Of a DNA stretch of 64,000 bases, positions 8,696 to 19,713 are shown one piece after another. The DNA is from Erysipelotrichaceae bacterium (GTDB lineage Bacteria > Bacillota_I > Bacilli_A > Erysipelotrichales > Erysipelotrichaceae). Made by a program: the position numbers and the translations under genes. The stretch covers positions 299,454-363,453 of the forward strand of contig JAFRKI010000002.1 of assembly GCA_017431825.1 (NCBI GenBank). Reading direction: 5' to 3'. The notes below the pieces were generated by a model. The model had not been told where the DNA came from, did no database searches, and saw only the letters and a list, made by a program, of their open reading frames with translations. Position 1 is the stretch's first letter. Each line of letters opens with the position of its first letter.

Positions 8696-9534
8696 AAAAG
8701 ACCTCTTACACAGCGGTAGACACCGTTATCCTTTCTGTATACGGCCAGTGCCTCATCCTTATCGGTACAGAGGATGTATTCGTCTTCCCTGTCCAGTTTT
8801 AGGGGCTTGCCGTTGACGATGTCTTCCCTGTTCATAACTTCATATACCGGATAGTATCTTTCAAGGACTTCAAGGACCGTAAGGCTCCTGAAGGTTCCTT
8901 CAGCTATCTCTTCGATCGTCGATGCGTTCTCTACGGAAAAAGCGTCGATCATCGTCCTTCTTAAGTCGGATAAGGTGCCGATGATGCCGAGCTTCTTCAG
9001 GATGTCCTGGGCCAGGGTCCTAATGTAGGTACCGCCCGATACCGTCGTTTTGAAGGTAAAGGTGTCTTCATCCATGTTCATGAGCTCTATGGAAAAGACC
9101 TCGATATCTCTGGGCTTTACTTCGACTTCCTTTCCTTCTCTTTTGTACTGGTAAAGCTTTTTTCCTTCGACCTTGATGGCGGAAGTCATAGGCGGTATCT
9201 GTGATGACTTTCCCAGAAACGATGAAAGGACTTCCTTTATCCTTTCCTTTGAAGGCATCGTCTCTTTCTTTTCTTCCAGGACTTCTCCGTCGATATCCTC
9301 GCTGTCGGTCCTGATGCCGATCCTGACTGTCGCGACGTATTCCTTCTTTGAAGTCACGACGAACTGGTTTATCTTGGTCGCATTGTCTGTCAGTACCATC
9401 ATCAGTCCCGTCGCGTTGGGATCAAGAGTTCCGGTATGACCGATCTTCTTCGTGCCGAAGATCTTCCGCATCCTAAAGCAGACATCAAACGATGTGATAC
9501 CCTTGGGTTTATCGACCAGTATTATCCTGCCCAT
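8692..9534 (-). CDS. truB: tRNA pseudouridine-55 synthase TruB
   Basis: Converts U55 of tRNA to pseudouridine in the T-loop. 280 residues, normal for a Firmicute TruB. The catalytic aspartate lies in GHTGTLDPNATGLM (near residue 38). KPKGITSFDV, GGTYIRTLAQD and a small C-terminal domain are present. The ribF-like gene overlaps its end. It has no Shine-Dalgarno site. An extended TATAAT lies 6 bases upstream of the ATG, back-to-back with the equivalent promoter of the TtcA-like gene. Confidence 0.96.
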   Translation of the reverse strand: MGRIILVDKPKGITSFDVCFRMRKIFGTKKIGHTGTLDPNATGLMMVLTDNATKINQFVVTSKKEYVATVRIGIRTDSEDIDGEVLEEKKETMPSKERIKEVLSSFLGKSSQIPPMTSAIKVEGKKLYQYKREGKEVEVKPRDIEVFSIELMNMDEDTFTFKTTVSGGTYIRTLAQDILKKLGIIGTLSDLRRTMIDAFSVENASTIEEIAEGTFRSLTVLEVLERYYPVYEVMNREDIVNGKPLKLDREDEYILCTDKDEALAVYRKDNGVYRCVRGLL

Positions 9535-9549
9535 AGTTGCATTATACCA
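9535..9549 (-). promoter_or_regulatory. Extended -10 promoter of truB, probably leaderless
   Basis: Minus strand reads TGG-TATAAT-GCAACT-ATG. The hexamer is perfect and has the TGn extension. The six-base spacing puts the expected transcription start on the ATG. Confidence 0.65.
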
Positions 9550-9561
9550 AAGATGGCAAAC

Positions 9562-9576
9562 TGTTATAATAAGGAT
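9562..9576 (+). promoter_or_regulatory. Extended -10 promoter of the TtcA-like gene, probably leaderless
   Basis: Plus strand reads TGT-TATAAT-AAGGAT-ATG: a perfect -10 with TGn extension, 6 bases before the chosen start. AAGGA is present but only one base from the ATG, too close for normal ribosome binding. Confidence 0.6.
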
Positions 9577-10323
9577 ATGTCCGTTAAGAAGATACTGGCA
9601 CAGGTGAGAAAAGCCGACGAGATGTTCGGCCTGATAGAGGACGGTGACCGGATAGCCGTAGGCGTATCCGGGGGCAAGGATTCCTCGCTGCTTTTATACT
9701 GTCTGCATCTTTATCAGTACCTCGCAAAAAACTCATTAAACAAGTCCTTTGAACTCACCGGCATCCATATCGATCTTAATTTCGGTGAAGACGATGCGAG
9801 TCAGCTGGAGGAATTCTTCAGGCGCTATGACATAAACTACTATAAGGAAGATTCAAAGATCGCCGATATCCTGGAACTCAATAAGAACAATGACCGGATC
9901 GACTGTTCTCTGTGCTCGACGCTGAAGAAGGGCTCGGTCATCAAGGCTGCCAAGGAACTCGGCTACGATAAGGTGGCCTTTGCCCACCACGGAGATGATG
10001 CGATCGAGACGCTTTTTTTGAACATGATCTACGGCGGACGTATCGCCACCTTCGATCCGAAGATGTTCCTGACCAATACGCAGACGGCCTTCATCAGGCC
10101 TTTCTGTCTCTGCTTTGAATCGGATATCGCCAAGACCTGCCGGGAACTTGAGATACCGGTAATAAAGTCCGGCTGTCCTAATGACGGTTATACCAAGCGT
10201 CAGGAAGTAAAGGAGCTCCTGCATTCCATTTATCATAAGTATCCGGGATCAAAGGAGAACTTCCTTCTGTCTTTATACAACCACGAAAAGGTCAACCTTT
10301 ACATAGAACCCAAAGCCAAGTAA
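9577..10323 (+). CDS. TtcA-like tRNA 2-thiolation ATPase (PP-loop)
   Basis: PP-loop ATP pyrophosphatase of the TtcA/Ncs6 family, which adenylates a tRNA base before sulfur insertion. The P-loop SGGKDS lies near residue 33. The CSLC pair plus a later lone cysteine (SGCP) matches the three cysteines that hold the 4Fe-4S cluster in TtcA. 248 residues from the preferred ATG. Upstream in-frame ATGs at 9436 and 9553 were rejected because they run antisense through truB or over the promoter. The stop overlaps the start of the radical SAM gene (TAATG), so the two are coupled. Which tRNA base is modified is unknown. Confidence 0.87.
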   Translation: MSVKKILAQVRKADEMFGLIEDGDRIAVGVSGGKDSSLLLYCLHLYQYLAKNSLNKSFELTGIHIDLNFGEDDASQLEEFFRRYDINYYKEDSKIADILELNKNNDRIDCSLCSTLKKGSVIKAAKELGYDKVAFAHHGDDAIETLFLNMIYGGRIATFDPKMFLTNTQTAFIRPFCLCFESDIAKTCRELEIPVIKSGCPNDGYTKRQEVKELLHSIYHKYPGSKENFLLSLYNHEKVNLYIEPKAK

Positions 10324-11144
10324 TGAAAAAGATCTATCTTGAAATAACAAACGCCTGTAATCTCGACTGCCCTTTCTGCACGATAGCCAAAGGGAACTCT
10401 TTCATGTCCATGAAAGACTTCGACGATTACACGGACCAGATAAAGGAATATACCGATTACATCTATCTTCATGTGCTGGGAGAACCGCTTCTGCATCCGC
10501 AGTTCGATGAGTTTTTAAACATACTTGACGAAAAGGACCTTAAGCTGCAGCTTGTCAGCAACGGCGTGCTACTCGATAAGCATCCAGATCTGTTAAGCCA
10601 TAAATGCTTAAGAAAGCTATCGGTCTCCATCCATTCGGTAAACAGCGTCGATGTGCCTGAGAGCTATTTCGAGACCATCGACAGGCTCATCGAAGAAGAG
10701 CACAGCTGCAGCGTCGAACTGCGTTTTTACGATCTTAAGAACCTCGATGAGAAGATCAGGAACTATCACGATTCTCTTAAGAAAAGATATCCTTTCATTC
10801 AAACCAGCAGGCCTGACAGTTTCAAACTGAAAGAAAAGACCTACGTTTATTACGAAGAGCTTTTCCGCTGGCCCGATATGAACGATGAGGAGCTTCCGGA
10901 AGAAGGTCTGTGCCATGGGATCTCTGAACAGCTGGCCATCCTTTCTGACGGTACCGTCACTTCCTGTTGCCTGGATCCCAGGGGGATAAATGCTTTCGGT
11001 AATTTAAAAAAGGATCCCCTTAAGAAGATCCTTGAAAGCGATAAGTATCTTAAGGCTTATGATGACCTCATGGCCCATAAGCTTTCGCTCAGTCTTTGCC
11101 GGCACTGTTCCTACCGGCTGCGTTTTGGCCATACGCATAGTTGA
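10323..11144 (+). CDS. Radical SAM protein with C-terminal cysteine-rich region
   Basis: Radical S-adenosylmethionine enzyme. The cluster motif CNLDCPFC (CxxxCxxC) lies at about residues 14-21, followed by HVLGEPLLHP, the GGEP-like SAM-binding motif. The C-terminus has GTVTSCC and LCRHCSYR, suggesting a second (SPASM-like) cluster site. 273 residues. It is translationally coupled to the TtcA-like gene, so a role in the same tRNA modification is plausible, but no specific reaction can be assigned. Its last 56 bases overlap the convergent SpoU methyltransferase gene. Confidence 0.85.
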   Translation: MKKIYLEITNACNLDCPFCTIAKGNSFMSMKDFDDYTDQIKEYTDYIYLHVLGEPLLHPQFDEFLNILDEKDLKLQLVSNGVLLDKHPDLLSHKCLRKLSVSIHSVNSVDVPESYFETIDRLIEEEHSCSVELRFYDLKNLDEKIRNYHDSLKKRYPFIQTSRPDSFKLKEKTYVYYEELFRWPDMNDEELPEEGLCHGISEQLAILSDGTVTSCCLDPRGINAFGNLKKDPLKKILESDKYLKAYDDLMAHKLSLSLCRHCSYRLRFGHTHS

Positions 11145-11811
11145 GAACGATGCTGGATAAGGAGGACAGGGATATTTCTCCGTCTCCCTTATGTCCGAGA
11201 TAATAGCCGTCTTCGTATATCTCATCGAGACCGTAATAGTCCTGAGGGATGACGATGCTGTACGGCTTTTTTAATTTAAGGGTCTTGAGCTCCCTGGAGC
11301 CCCTGCTGATGAAGGGATAGATATTGTATTTATAATCATCGAGATATTCGTCCAGAGTGCTGTATTCTCTGATGTTCAGATGGAAGATGGAACCCATGGA
11401 TGCCCTGATGACTCTGGGGTCGAAGTAATCGATGTCGCTGTTTACCAGGACGATATCACGGAAATCGAAGGATACGGCTGAACGCATGATGGTGCCCAGC
11501 TCTCCCGGATCATTGAAAGCGTAGAGAATGATGTGGGCATCGCTCTTAAGATCATGTTTGAATTTCCTGAAGACGCCGATGCCGTAGCAGTTTTCCTTTA
11601 CCGACAGGGTATTTATGACCCTGTCGTCTTCGATTACTTCGATATCATTCTTCCTGCAGAGTTCCTGCAGTTTTTCATACTGGGAGTTTCTTATCGCCCT
11701 TGATGAAAGATAGACCTTTTCGATATAGGAAGGCACGTTCTTTATGGCTTCTATCGTCAGGGAAATGCCCAGGATGTAGGAATGAGGATCACTGCTTTTA
11801 TATCTTTCCAT
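11089..11811 (-). CDS. SpoU/TrmH-family RNA 2'-O-methyltransferase
   Basis: SPOUT-fold methyltransferase. An N-terminal substrate-binding domain (residues 1-90) precedes the knot domain. Motif 1 reads NDPGELGTIMRSA, motif 2 DPRVIRASMGSIFHL, and motif 3 region ISLSSLSSIVLNYA. 240 residues fits rRNA or tRNA ribose methyltransferases of this family. The target is unknown. The C-terminus overlaps the end of the radical SAM gene on the other strand. The start has no ribosome site and a TAGAAT six bases upstream, directly beyond the clpB hairpin. Confidence 0.88.
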   Translation of the reverse strand: MERYKSSDPHSYILGISLTIEAIKNVPSYIEKVYLSSRAIRNSQYEKLQELCRKNDIEVIEDDRVINTLSVKENCYGIGVFRKFKHDLKSDAHIILYAFNDPGELGTIMRSAVSFDFRDIVLVNSDIDYFDPRVIRASMGSIFHLNIREYSTLDEYLDDYKYNIYPFISRGSRELKTLKLKKPYSIVIPQDYYGLDEIYEDGYYLGHKGDGEISLSSLSSIVLNYAYGQNAAGRNSAGKD

Positions 11812-11823
11812 ACTATTATTCTA
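11812..11823 (-). promoter_or_regulatory. -10 promoter of the SpoU methyltransferase gene, probably leaderless
   Basis: Minus strand reads TAGAAT-AATAGT-ATG, a 5/6 hexamer with the same six-base spacing as other genes here. It starts two bases after the clpB hairpin ends. Confidence 0.5.
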
Positions 11824-11825
11824 AT

Positions 11826-11859
11826 ACATTAAAGGCTTCTATTCAGAAGCCTTTAATGT
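11826..11859 (-). terminator. Hairpin at the end of clpB that includes the stop codon
   Basis: A perfect 15-bp stem (11826-11840 with 11845-11859) with an ATTC loop. The clpB stop codon TAG is at 11841-11839, inside the hairpin. The minus-strand tail is ATTAGAATAATAG rather than a pure U tract. The plus-strand side is followed by TAGTTTTT, so it may also stop transcripts coming from the radical SAM gene. Confidence 0.7.
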
Positions 11860-14394
11860 ATAGTTTTTGCCGTCGGTATCGACCGTGATCTTCCTGACGT
11901 CAGGATTGGCGATCACGTATCTGGCAAGCTTTGATTCGATCTCTCTTTGGATATGACGCTTCATCGGTCTGGCACCGTAGGTCTCGTCGAATCCTTCCTC
12001 ACAGATGAGTTCGACGGCCTTATCGGTAACAGTCAGCTCGATGTCGTTTTCCTTCATCCTTTTTATCAGCTGGTTGAGGAACTTTCTGGCGATATCCTTG
12101 ATGACCGTCTCGTTCAGAGGATTGAAGATGACGATCTCGTCGATCCTGTTGACGAATTCCGGCTTGAAGGTCGCCTTGACGATCATGTCGTACTGCCTGT
12201 GTTTCTTTTCCTCGTCTTCCTCGAAGGCGAATTCGGAACCGAGATTGGACGTCATGATGATGACCGTATTCTTGAAGTCGACGGTAACGCCCTTGGAATC
12301 GGTGATCCGTCCGTCATCGAGGATCTGCAGGAGGATGTTGAAGACATCCGGATGGGCCTTTTCGATCTCGTCCAGCAGGACGATGGAATAAGGCTTCCTT
12401 CTGACGGCTTCGGTAAGCTGTCCGCCTTCCTCGTAGCCTACATATCCCGGAGGAGCTCCGATGAGTCTCGACACGGAGAACTTCTCCATGTATTCGGACA
12501 TATCGATACGGACGATCTTGTTTTCATCGTCAAAGAGCTGTTCGGCCAAAGCCTTGGCTACTTCCGTCTTGCCGACACCGGTCGGACCCAGGAAGAGGAA
12601 GGAACCGATAGGCCTGTTGATATCGCCGATATTGGCCTTGTTTCTTAAGATCGCATCGGACACAAGATCCAGTGCTTCATCCTGACCCATAACTCTTTTG
12701 GCCAGTATCTCATCGAGCTTCAGGAGCTTTTCCCTTTCGGTGGAAAGAAGTCTGGTGACCTCGATATGCGTCCACTTGGAGACGACGGAAGCGATGCTTT
12801 CCTCGTCGACCACTTCCTTGATCATCCTGCCTTCCTTGTCGGCATTCTTGGCAGCTTCGAGCTTTCTTTCAAGATCCGGTATGATACCGTACTTGAGTTC
12901 GGAAGCTCTGTTGAGGTCGCCTTCCTTGTCGGCTGAGGCATATTCGAGTCTCGCCTTTTCGAGGTCTTCCTTGACGGTCTTGGAGGCATTCAGCGTCTCC
13001 TTTTCCTCTAGCCATTTCTTGTATAACTCTTCGTATTTTTCCGTTACGTTTTTTAAGTCATTCTGCAGATCTTCCAGTCTCTTGAGAGCCTTCTCATCGT
13101 CCTTTTCTTTCTTCAGGGATACTTCTTCGATCTCCAGCTGTTTCTTCCTGTGTTCCAGTTCATAGAGTTCGTTAGGCATGGAATCCATGTCGACTCTGGT
13201 AGCTGCATAGGCCTCATCGATCAGGTCGATGGCCTTGTCGGGCAGGAACCTGTCGGTGATGTATCTGTTGGACAGTGTGGCAGCCGCAATGATGGCTTCA
13301 TCCTTGATGGTGACGCCGTGATGGGCTTCGAATCTGTCCTTCAGGCCTCTTAAGATGGAGATGGTCTCTTCAACGCTCGGTTCATCGACCGTTACCTTCT
13401 GGAAACGTCTTTCCAGAGCAGCATCCTTTTCGATGTACTGACGGTACTCGTCGAAGGTGGTGGCACCGATGCACTTGAGTTCGCCTCTTGCCAGCATCGG
13501 TTTCAAAAGATTAGCCGCATCCATGGCGCCCTCGGTCTTGCCGGCACCGACGAGGTTATGGATCTCATCGATGAAGAGGATGATCTGTCCTTCCTTGTCC
13601 TTGATCTCTTTTAATACTGATTTCAGTCTTTCCTCGAATTCGCCGCGGTATTTGGCACCCGCGATCAGGGCGCCCATATCCAGTTCATAGAGGTCCTTGT
13701 CCTTGAGACTTACCGGTACGTCGCCGTTGAAGATACGCCAGGCCAGACCTTCGACGATCGCCGTCTTGCCGACGCCCGGTTCACCGATAAGGACCGGATT
13801 GTTCTTGGTCTTACGGGAAAGTATTTCGATGACCCTTCTGATCTCATCGTCTCTGCCGATGACCGGATCGACCTTGCCTGCTCTTACGTCCAGGACCAGG
13901 TTCCTTCCGTATTTTTCCAAAGGGTTGAGATTGTTTTCATCGCTCTGTTCATTTATCACGGTATCACCCCTTTCGCTCCTGCAGGCTTCTTCCAGCTGTT
14001 TCCTGCTAAAGCTTATGAGCTTTCTTAAGTCCTTACAGAAAGAGGACTCGTTGAACAGCAGGGTAACGAAGTAATCCAGAGCTCCCAGATACCTGTCACC
14101 TCTTTCCTTTGAAACTCTGCCGGCTTCATTGAAGGATTCCAGGACATATCTGTTGATGGTCGGCTCCGCATTGGAATCGTTGACCGGAAGCCTTTCGATG
14201 TAGTCGTTGGTCAGGTTGACCAGCGGATTGATATTGGTATTAAGCTTGCCTAAAATGCTTTTTACGTCGTCATCATCCAGGAAGGCCTTCATCAGATGCT
14301 CGTTGGTGAGCTCGGGATTATGATTATCCTTGCAGATGGTCAGTCCGTTGATCAGTATCTTCTGAAGTTTTTCAGTCATGCTTTCAAAATTCAT
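11839..14394 (-). CDS. clpB: ATP-dependent disaggregase ClpB
   Basis: Hexameric AAA+ chaperone that rescues aggregated proteins together with DnaK. 851 residues, full length. Order: N-terminal Clp domain (1-150), first AAA domain with Walker A GEPGVGKT at 204-211 and Walker [11 protein letters not shown], long coiled-coil middle domain (about 400-520, the DnaK contact site), second AAA domain with GPTGVGKT, the substrate pore loop [11 protein letters not shown] and Walker [11 protein letters not shown], then a C-terminal D2-small domain. The middle domain distinguishes ClpB from ClpC. A CIRCE-like operator and an AAAGGAG ribosome site precede it. It lies next to the dnaK operon. Confidence 0.97.
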   Translation of the reverse strand: MNFESMTEKLQKILINGLTICKDNHNPELTNEHLMKAFLDDDDVKSILGKLNTNINPLVNLTNDYIERLPVNDSNAEPTINRYVLESFNEAGRVSKERGDRYLGALDYFVTLLFNESSFCKDLRKLISFSRKQLEEACRSERGDTVINEQSDENNLNPLEKYGRNLVLDVRAGKVDPVIGRDDEIRRVIEILSRKTKNNPVLIGEPGVGKTAIVEGLAWRIFNGDVPVSLKDKDLYELDMGALIAGAKYRGEFEERLKSVLKEIKDKEGQIILFIDEIHNLVGAGKTEGAMDAANLLKPMLARGELKCIGATTFDEYRQYIEKDAALERRFQKVTVDEPSVEETISILRGLKDRFEAHHGVTIKDEAIIAAATLSNRYITDRFLPDKAIDLIDEAYAATRVDMDSMPNELYELEHRKKQLEIEEVSLKKEKDDEKALKRLEDLQNDLKNVTEKYEELYKKWLEEKETLNASKTVKEDLEKARLEYASADKEGDLNRASELKYGIIPDLERKLEAAKNADKEGRMIKEVVDEESIASVVSKWTHIEVTRLLSTEREKLLKLDEILAKRVMGQDEALDLVSDAILRNKANIGDINRPIGSFLFLGPTGVGKTEVAKALAEQLFDDENKIVRIDMSEYMEKFSVSRLIGAPPGYVGYEEGGQLTEAVRRKPYSIVLLDEIEKAHPDVFNILLQILDDGRITDSKGVTVDFKNTVIIMTSNLGSEFAFEEDEEKKHRQYDMIVKATFKPEFVNRIDEIVIFNPLNETVIKDIARKFLNQLIKRMKENDIELTVTDKAVELICEEGFDETYGARPMKRHIQREIESKLARYVIANPDVRKITVDTDGKNYTLKASE

Positions 14395-14407
14395 AATCGA
14401 CTCCTTT

Positions 14408-14434
14408 CTGGCACTCTTAATAATTCAGTGCTAA
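14408..14434. promoter_or_regulatory. CIRCE-like HrcA operator of clpB
   Basis: The inverted repeat CTGGCACTC-N9-CAGTGCTAA differs from the consensus TTAGCACTC-N9-GAGTGCTAA at three of 18 arm positions. Spacer length is exactly nine. It lies 14 bases before the clpB start and would place clpB under HrcA. Confidence 0.85.
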
Positions 14435-14446
14435 CAGTTCTGCTTT

Positions 14447-14474
14447 TTTAAGTAAGGATCGCTCCTTACTTAAA
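14447..14474 (-). terminator. Perfect hairpin over the dnaJ stop codon
   Basis: A 12-bp perfect stem TTTAAGTAAGGA/TCCTTACTTAAA with a four-base loop. The dnaJ stop TAA is in the first arm. The tail on the minus strand is A-rich, not U-rich, so it may act as an RNA 3'-end or attenuator rather than a classical terminator. Confidence 0.5.
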
Positions 14475-15581
14475 TGCTTTCTTAAATTTATTGAATACGC
14501 TGTCTTTACCGTGGCTCTGCAGCTTCTGGTAAAGCTCCTTTTCTTCCTTGCTTAACTTGGTCGGTATTTCCACCCTGACCTCCACGTACTGGTCACCGAC
14601 GTTGTTGCTTCTTAAGCTCTTTACGCCATAGCCCTTGATACGCAGTTTCTGACCCGGCTGAGTGCCGGCAGGAATAGTAAGGGAAACATCGCCGTTACAG
14701 GTAGGAACGTCTATCTTGCATCCCAGTGTCGCATCGATGGCGGATACCGGAACAGTGATGTAGATATCGTTTCCTTCCCTGGTGAAGTAGCGGTGAGACT
14801 TGACGTAGATCTCGATATAGAGGTCGCCGTTAGGTCCGCCGTTCCTTCCTCTTTCGCCATAGCCGGCAAGTCTTACCTGCTGGCCGGAATTGATGCCGGC
14901 CGGGATGTTCACTTCAACGTTTTCCTTCTTATTGACATATCCGGCACCGTTGCAGTGCGGGCACCTGTTCTTGATCTTCTTGCCTGTACCGTTACAGTCA
15001 GGACATTCGACTACCTGCTGCATGACGCCGAAGGCGGTCCTGGTCTGTCTGGTGATCCTGCCGGTTCCCTTACAGGTCGGACAGGTCTCGATATCGGACT
15101 TGGACTTGGCGCCCGTGCCGTCGCATTTCTCGCACTTGCGGTCGACGGAGATGGAGATGGTCTTCTTGATGCCCTTGACGGCTTCCAGGAATTCGATGTT
15201 CATCTGCATGTAGCGGTTTTCGCCCTTCACCGGTCCGGTGTTACGGGAACTTCGGGAGCTTCCGCCGAAACCGAAGTTGGAGAAACCGCCCATGCCGCCC
15301 ATGAAGGATTCGAAGATATCACCGAGATCGGAGAATCCCGTTCCGGAGAATCCGGAGAAGCCTTCGAAACCGCCCATGCCGCCGTTTTCCAGACCCGCAT
15401 GACCGTACTGGTCATAGATCTGTTTCTTCTGCGGATCGCTCAGGACTTCATAGGCTTCATTTATTTCCTTGAATCTTTCTTCGGCACCGGCTTCCTTATT
15501 GATATCCGGATGATATTTCTTGGCTAACTTACGGTAGCTTTTCTTGATATCTTCCGCGCTGGCGTCTTTGGCGAGGCCCAA
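14466..15581 (-). CDS. dnaJ: Chaperone DnaJ (start region damaged or unresolved)
   Basis: Co-chaperone that delivers substrates to DnaK and stimulates its ATPase. Visible parts: J domain with HPD (KKYHPDINK), glycine/phenylalanine-rich linker, four CxxCxGxG zinc motifs ([32 protein letters not shown]) and the C-terminal substrate domains. The frame continues upstream of position 15581 as [11 protein letters not shown], the normal DnaJ N-terminus, yet no start codon is available there. A TTG with a well-placed GGAGG lies at 15609-15607 but is out of frame by one base because of a GGG run where GG is expected. The listed start is the first in-frame TTG and would delete part of J-domain helix I. 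Confidence 0.9.
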   Translation of the reverse strand: MGLAKDASAEDIKKSYRKLAKKYHPDINKEAGAEERFKEINEAYEVLSDPQKKQIYDQYGHAGLENGGMGGFEGFSGFSGTGFSDLGDIFESFMGGMGGFSNFGFGGSSRSSRNTGPVKGENRYMQMNIEFLEAVKGIKKTISISVDRKCEKCDGTGAKSKSDIETCPTCKGTGRITRQTRTAFGVMQQVVECPDCNGTGKKIKNRCPHCNGAGYVNKKENVEVNIPAGINSGQQVRLAGYGERGRNGGPNGDLYIEIYVKSHRYFTREGNDIYITVPVSAIDATLGCKIDVPTCNGDVSLTIPAGTQPGQKLRIKGYGVKSLRSNNVGDQYVEVRVEIPTKLSKEEKELYQKLQSHGKDSVFNKFKKAFK

Positions 15582-15628
15582 TACCTCATAATAGTCTTTC
15601 TTAGCCCAAAATACCTCCTTTCACCTGC

Positions 15629-15656
15629 CTGCAGTCCCGGGTGAGCGGGACTGCAG
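15629..15656 (-). promoter_or_regulatory. GC-rich hairpin between dnaK and dnaJ
   Basis: Perfect 11-bp stem CTGCAGTCCCG/CGGGACTGCAG with a six-base loop, with no U tract. It lies 13 bases beyond the dnaK stop and just before the dnaJ ribosome site. It is likely an intercistronic element for processing, stability or partial termination that lowers dnaJ relative to dnaK. Confidence 0.6.
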
Positions 15657-15669
15657 ATCATTTATTATT

Positions 15670-18074
<2,405 letters not shown>

Positions 18075-18085
18075 GAGACTCCTTT

Positions 18086-19096
18086 CTATTTGTATATCTC
18101 TTCGATCTGTCTGGCGATGAAATCGACCAGAGAAATGACGCGGTTGTATTCCATCCTTCTAGGTCCTACGACCATCAGCCTGCCCACATCGGAGTTGGCC
18201 AGTTTGATCTCGCTGGTGACGATGGCCATATCATCCTTCCAGAACAGTTCCGTTCCTTTGGGAGTGATGACGGCAACGTCCGTTACGTCCTTGTTGTCGA
18301 CGACTTCCCTGATGGCTTCCGGATCATCGAAGATCTTTATCAGTCCTTTAAGCTTCTCGATATCGGAATATTCCGGCTGATACATCAGCTTGCTGGTACC
18401 GGAGAAGTAGAGCCTGTCGGAGGCAAATCGCGAGAAGGCTCCGATAAAGGCGTTGAACAGCATCTCATGCCTTTTGACGCTCTGGACCAGTATCGGTCTT
18501 ATGGATTCGAGTTTTTCCTTAAGTTCATTGACCGGCGTGCCCTTTAACCTGTCGTTAAGGATATCGGTGCAGATCTTGATGTCATCAGCCGACACTTCGC
18601 TCTGGAAGTTGAAGGTCTTGTTTTCGGTATGACCGGTATTGGTCACGAAGACACAGACCGCCGTTTTGGCATCCAGCGGGAACACCGAGATGTGTTCCAG
18701 GGTCTGGGTATTGGAATTAGGGCCCAGAACGCCGCTGGTAAGGTTGGTCATATCCGATATCATGCGGCAGGATTCCCTGACGCAGTCTTCCACGTTCATG
18801 CTGGAATCGGAGAAGATGTTGCTGACGGCATACTTGATCTCTTCATCCATGTCCTTGTTGAGCAGGTGTTCGCAATAGAACTTATATCCCTTGTTCGAAG
18901 GCACTCTGCCGGCTGAAGTGTGCGGTTTTTCGATATATCCTTCGGCTTCCAGGATGGCCATGTCATTTCTGATGGTGGCACTGGAATAAGGAAGCTTATA
19001 CTTGTCGACCAGGGTCTTGGAGGCCACCGGTTCGGCCGTTTCGACAAATTCATCTACTATGGATCTTAAGATATCCACCATTCTTTGTGTCAGCAT
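18086..19096 (-). CDS. hrcA: Heat-inducible transcription repressor HrcA
   Basis: Repressor that binds CIRCE and is kept active by GroEL in Firmicutes. 336 residues, with an N-terminal winged helix (residues 1-75, including SSATIRNDMAILEAEGYIEKP and the SAGRVPS wing), then the GAF-like dimerisation domain. The ATG at 19096 has AAAGGAGGTGA just upstream. An upstream ATG at 19117 would translate through the ribosome site and an operator half, so it is not used here. First gene of the dnaK operon, under its own two CIRCE-like sites. Confidence 0.97.
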   Translation of the reverse strand: MLTQRMVDILRSIVDEFVETAEPVASKTLVDKYKLPYSSATIRNDMAILEAEGYIEKPHTSAGRVPSNKGYKFYCEHLLNKDMDEEIKYAVSNIFSDSSMNVEDCVRESCRMISDMTNLTSGVLGPNSNTQTLEHISVFPLDAKTAVCVFVTNTGHTENKTFNFQSEVSADDIKICTDILNDRLKGTPVNELKEKLESIRPILVQSVKRHEMLFNAFIGAFSRFASDRLYFSGTSKLMYQPEYSDIEKLKGLIKIFDDPEAIREVVDNKDVTDVAVITPKGTELFWKDDMAIVTSEIKLANSDVGRLMVVGPRRMEYNRVISLVDFIARQIEEIYK

Positions 19097-19110
19097 GTTT
19101 TCACCTCCTT

Positions 19111-19137
19111 TTAGCACTCTAAAACCTTTTCTGCTAA
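19111..19137. promoter_or_regulatory. Second, imperfect CIRCE-like element
   Basis: TTAGCACTC-N9-TTCTGCTAA: the left arm is perfect and the right arm keeps six of nine consensus bases. The spacing is exactly nine. It lies between the main CIRCE and hrcA, next to the ribosome site. Confidence 0.6.
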
Positions 19138-19153
19138 TATCTTACCAACAATA

Positions 19154-19180
19154 TTAGCACTTGTCAATAGAAAGTGCTAA
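19154..19180. promoter_or_regulatory. CIRCE operator of the hrcA operon
   Basis: TTAGCACTT-N9-AAGTGCTAA is a perfect 9-bp inverted repeat with the canonical nine-base spacer. Only one base per arm differs from the consensus. Confidence 0.93.
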
Positions 19181-19206
19181 TATTTTGTCAGCTGTTTTTT
19201 CTTATG

Positions 19207-19229
19207 AAAAAAGCCCCGTTCAGGGGCTG
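19207..19229 (-). terminator. Terminator after coaD
   Basis: Stem AGCCCC/GGGGCT on the minus strand, followed by TTTTTTC, within five bases of the coaD stop codon. Confidence 0.88.
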
Positions 19230-19233
19230 TTTT

Positions 19234-19713
19234 TTAATGTTTGAGTTTCTTTATGACATCGTCATAGATGACCTTGGGGATGTACTTGGTAATGTCTCCG
19301 CCGAAGTAGGCCATTTCCTTGACGATGCTGGAAGATATGAAGGAAAGCTCCGGTTTGGCGACCATCAGATAGGTCTCGACCTTGTCATTCAGCATCATGT
19401 TGGCGGTAGCCTGAGCCAGTTCGTATTCATAGTCCGTAACGGCCCTGATGCCTCTGATGATGACGCTGCAGCCCAGCTTCTTTGCCAGATCCACGGTCAG
19501 TCCGTCATCGCTTACCACATGGACGTTCTTTATGTTCCTCGTACACTTCCTGATGAACTTCAGTCTTTCTTCCAGGGTATAGGTGCAGACCTTGGTCTTG
19601 TTCTGCATGACGGCCACATAGACTTCGTCAAAGGTCTTTGCTGCCCTTCTGATGACATCCACATGACCCTCGGTTATCGGATCGAATGTACCGGGATAAA
19701 TAGCCTTACTCAT
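19234..19713 (-). CDS. coaD: Phosphopantetheine adenylyltransferase
   Basis: Penultimate step of coenzyme A synthesis: 4'-phosphopantetheine plus ATP to dephospho-CoA. 159 residues, typical. YPGTFDPITEGHVDVIRRA holds the nucleotidyltransferase (T/H)xGH motif near the N-terminus. IIRGIRAVTDYEYE and the closing SSSIVKEMAYFGGDITKYIP are family signatures. It overlaps rsmD by eight bases, the common rsmD-coaD arrangement. coaE, the next pathway step, lies at 32 kb. Confidence 0.97.
   Translation of the reverse strand: MSKAIYPGTFDPITEGHVDVIRRAAKTFDEVYVAVMQNKTKVCTYTLEERLKFIRKCTRNIKNVHVVSDDGLTVDLAKKLGCSVIIRGIRAVTDYEYELAQATANMMLNDKVETYLMVAKPELSFISSSIVKEMAYFGGDITKYIPKVIYDDVIKKLKH

Noticed and set aside
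9436..9576. A longer form of the TtcA-like protein starting at 9436 or 9553.
   Set aside because: The extra codons run antisense through truB and across both -10 hexamers; the family N-terminus fits the ATG at 9577.
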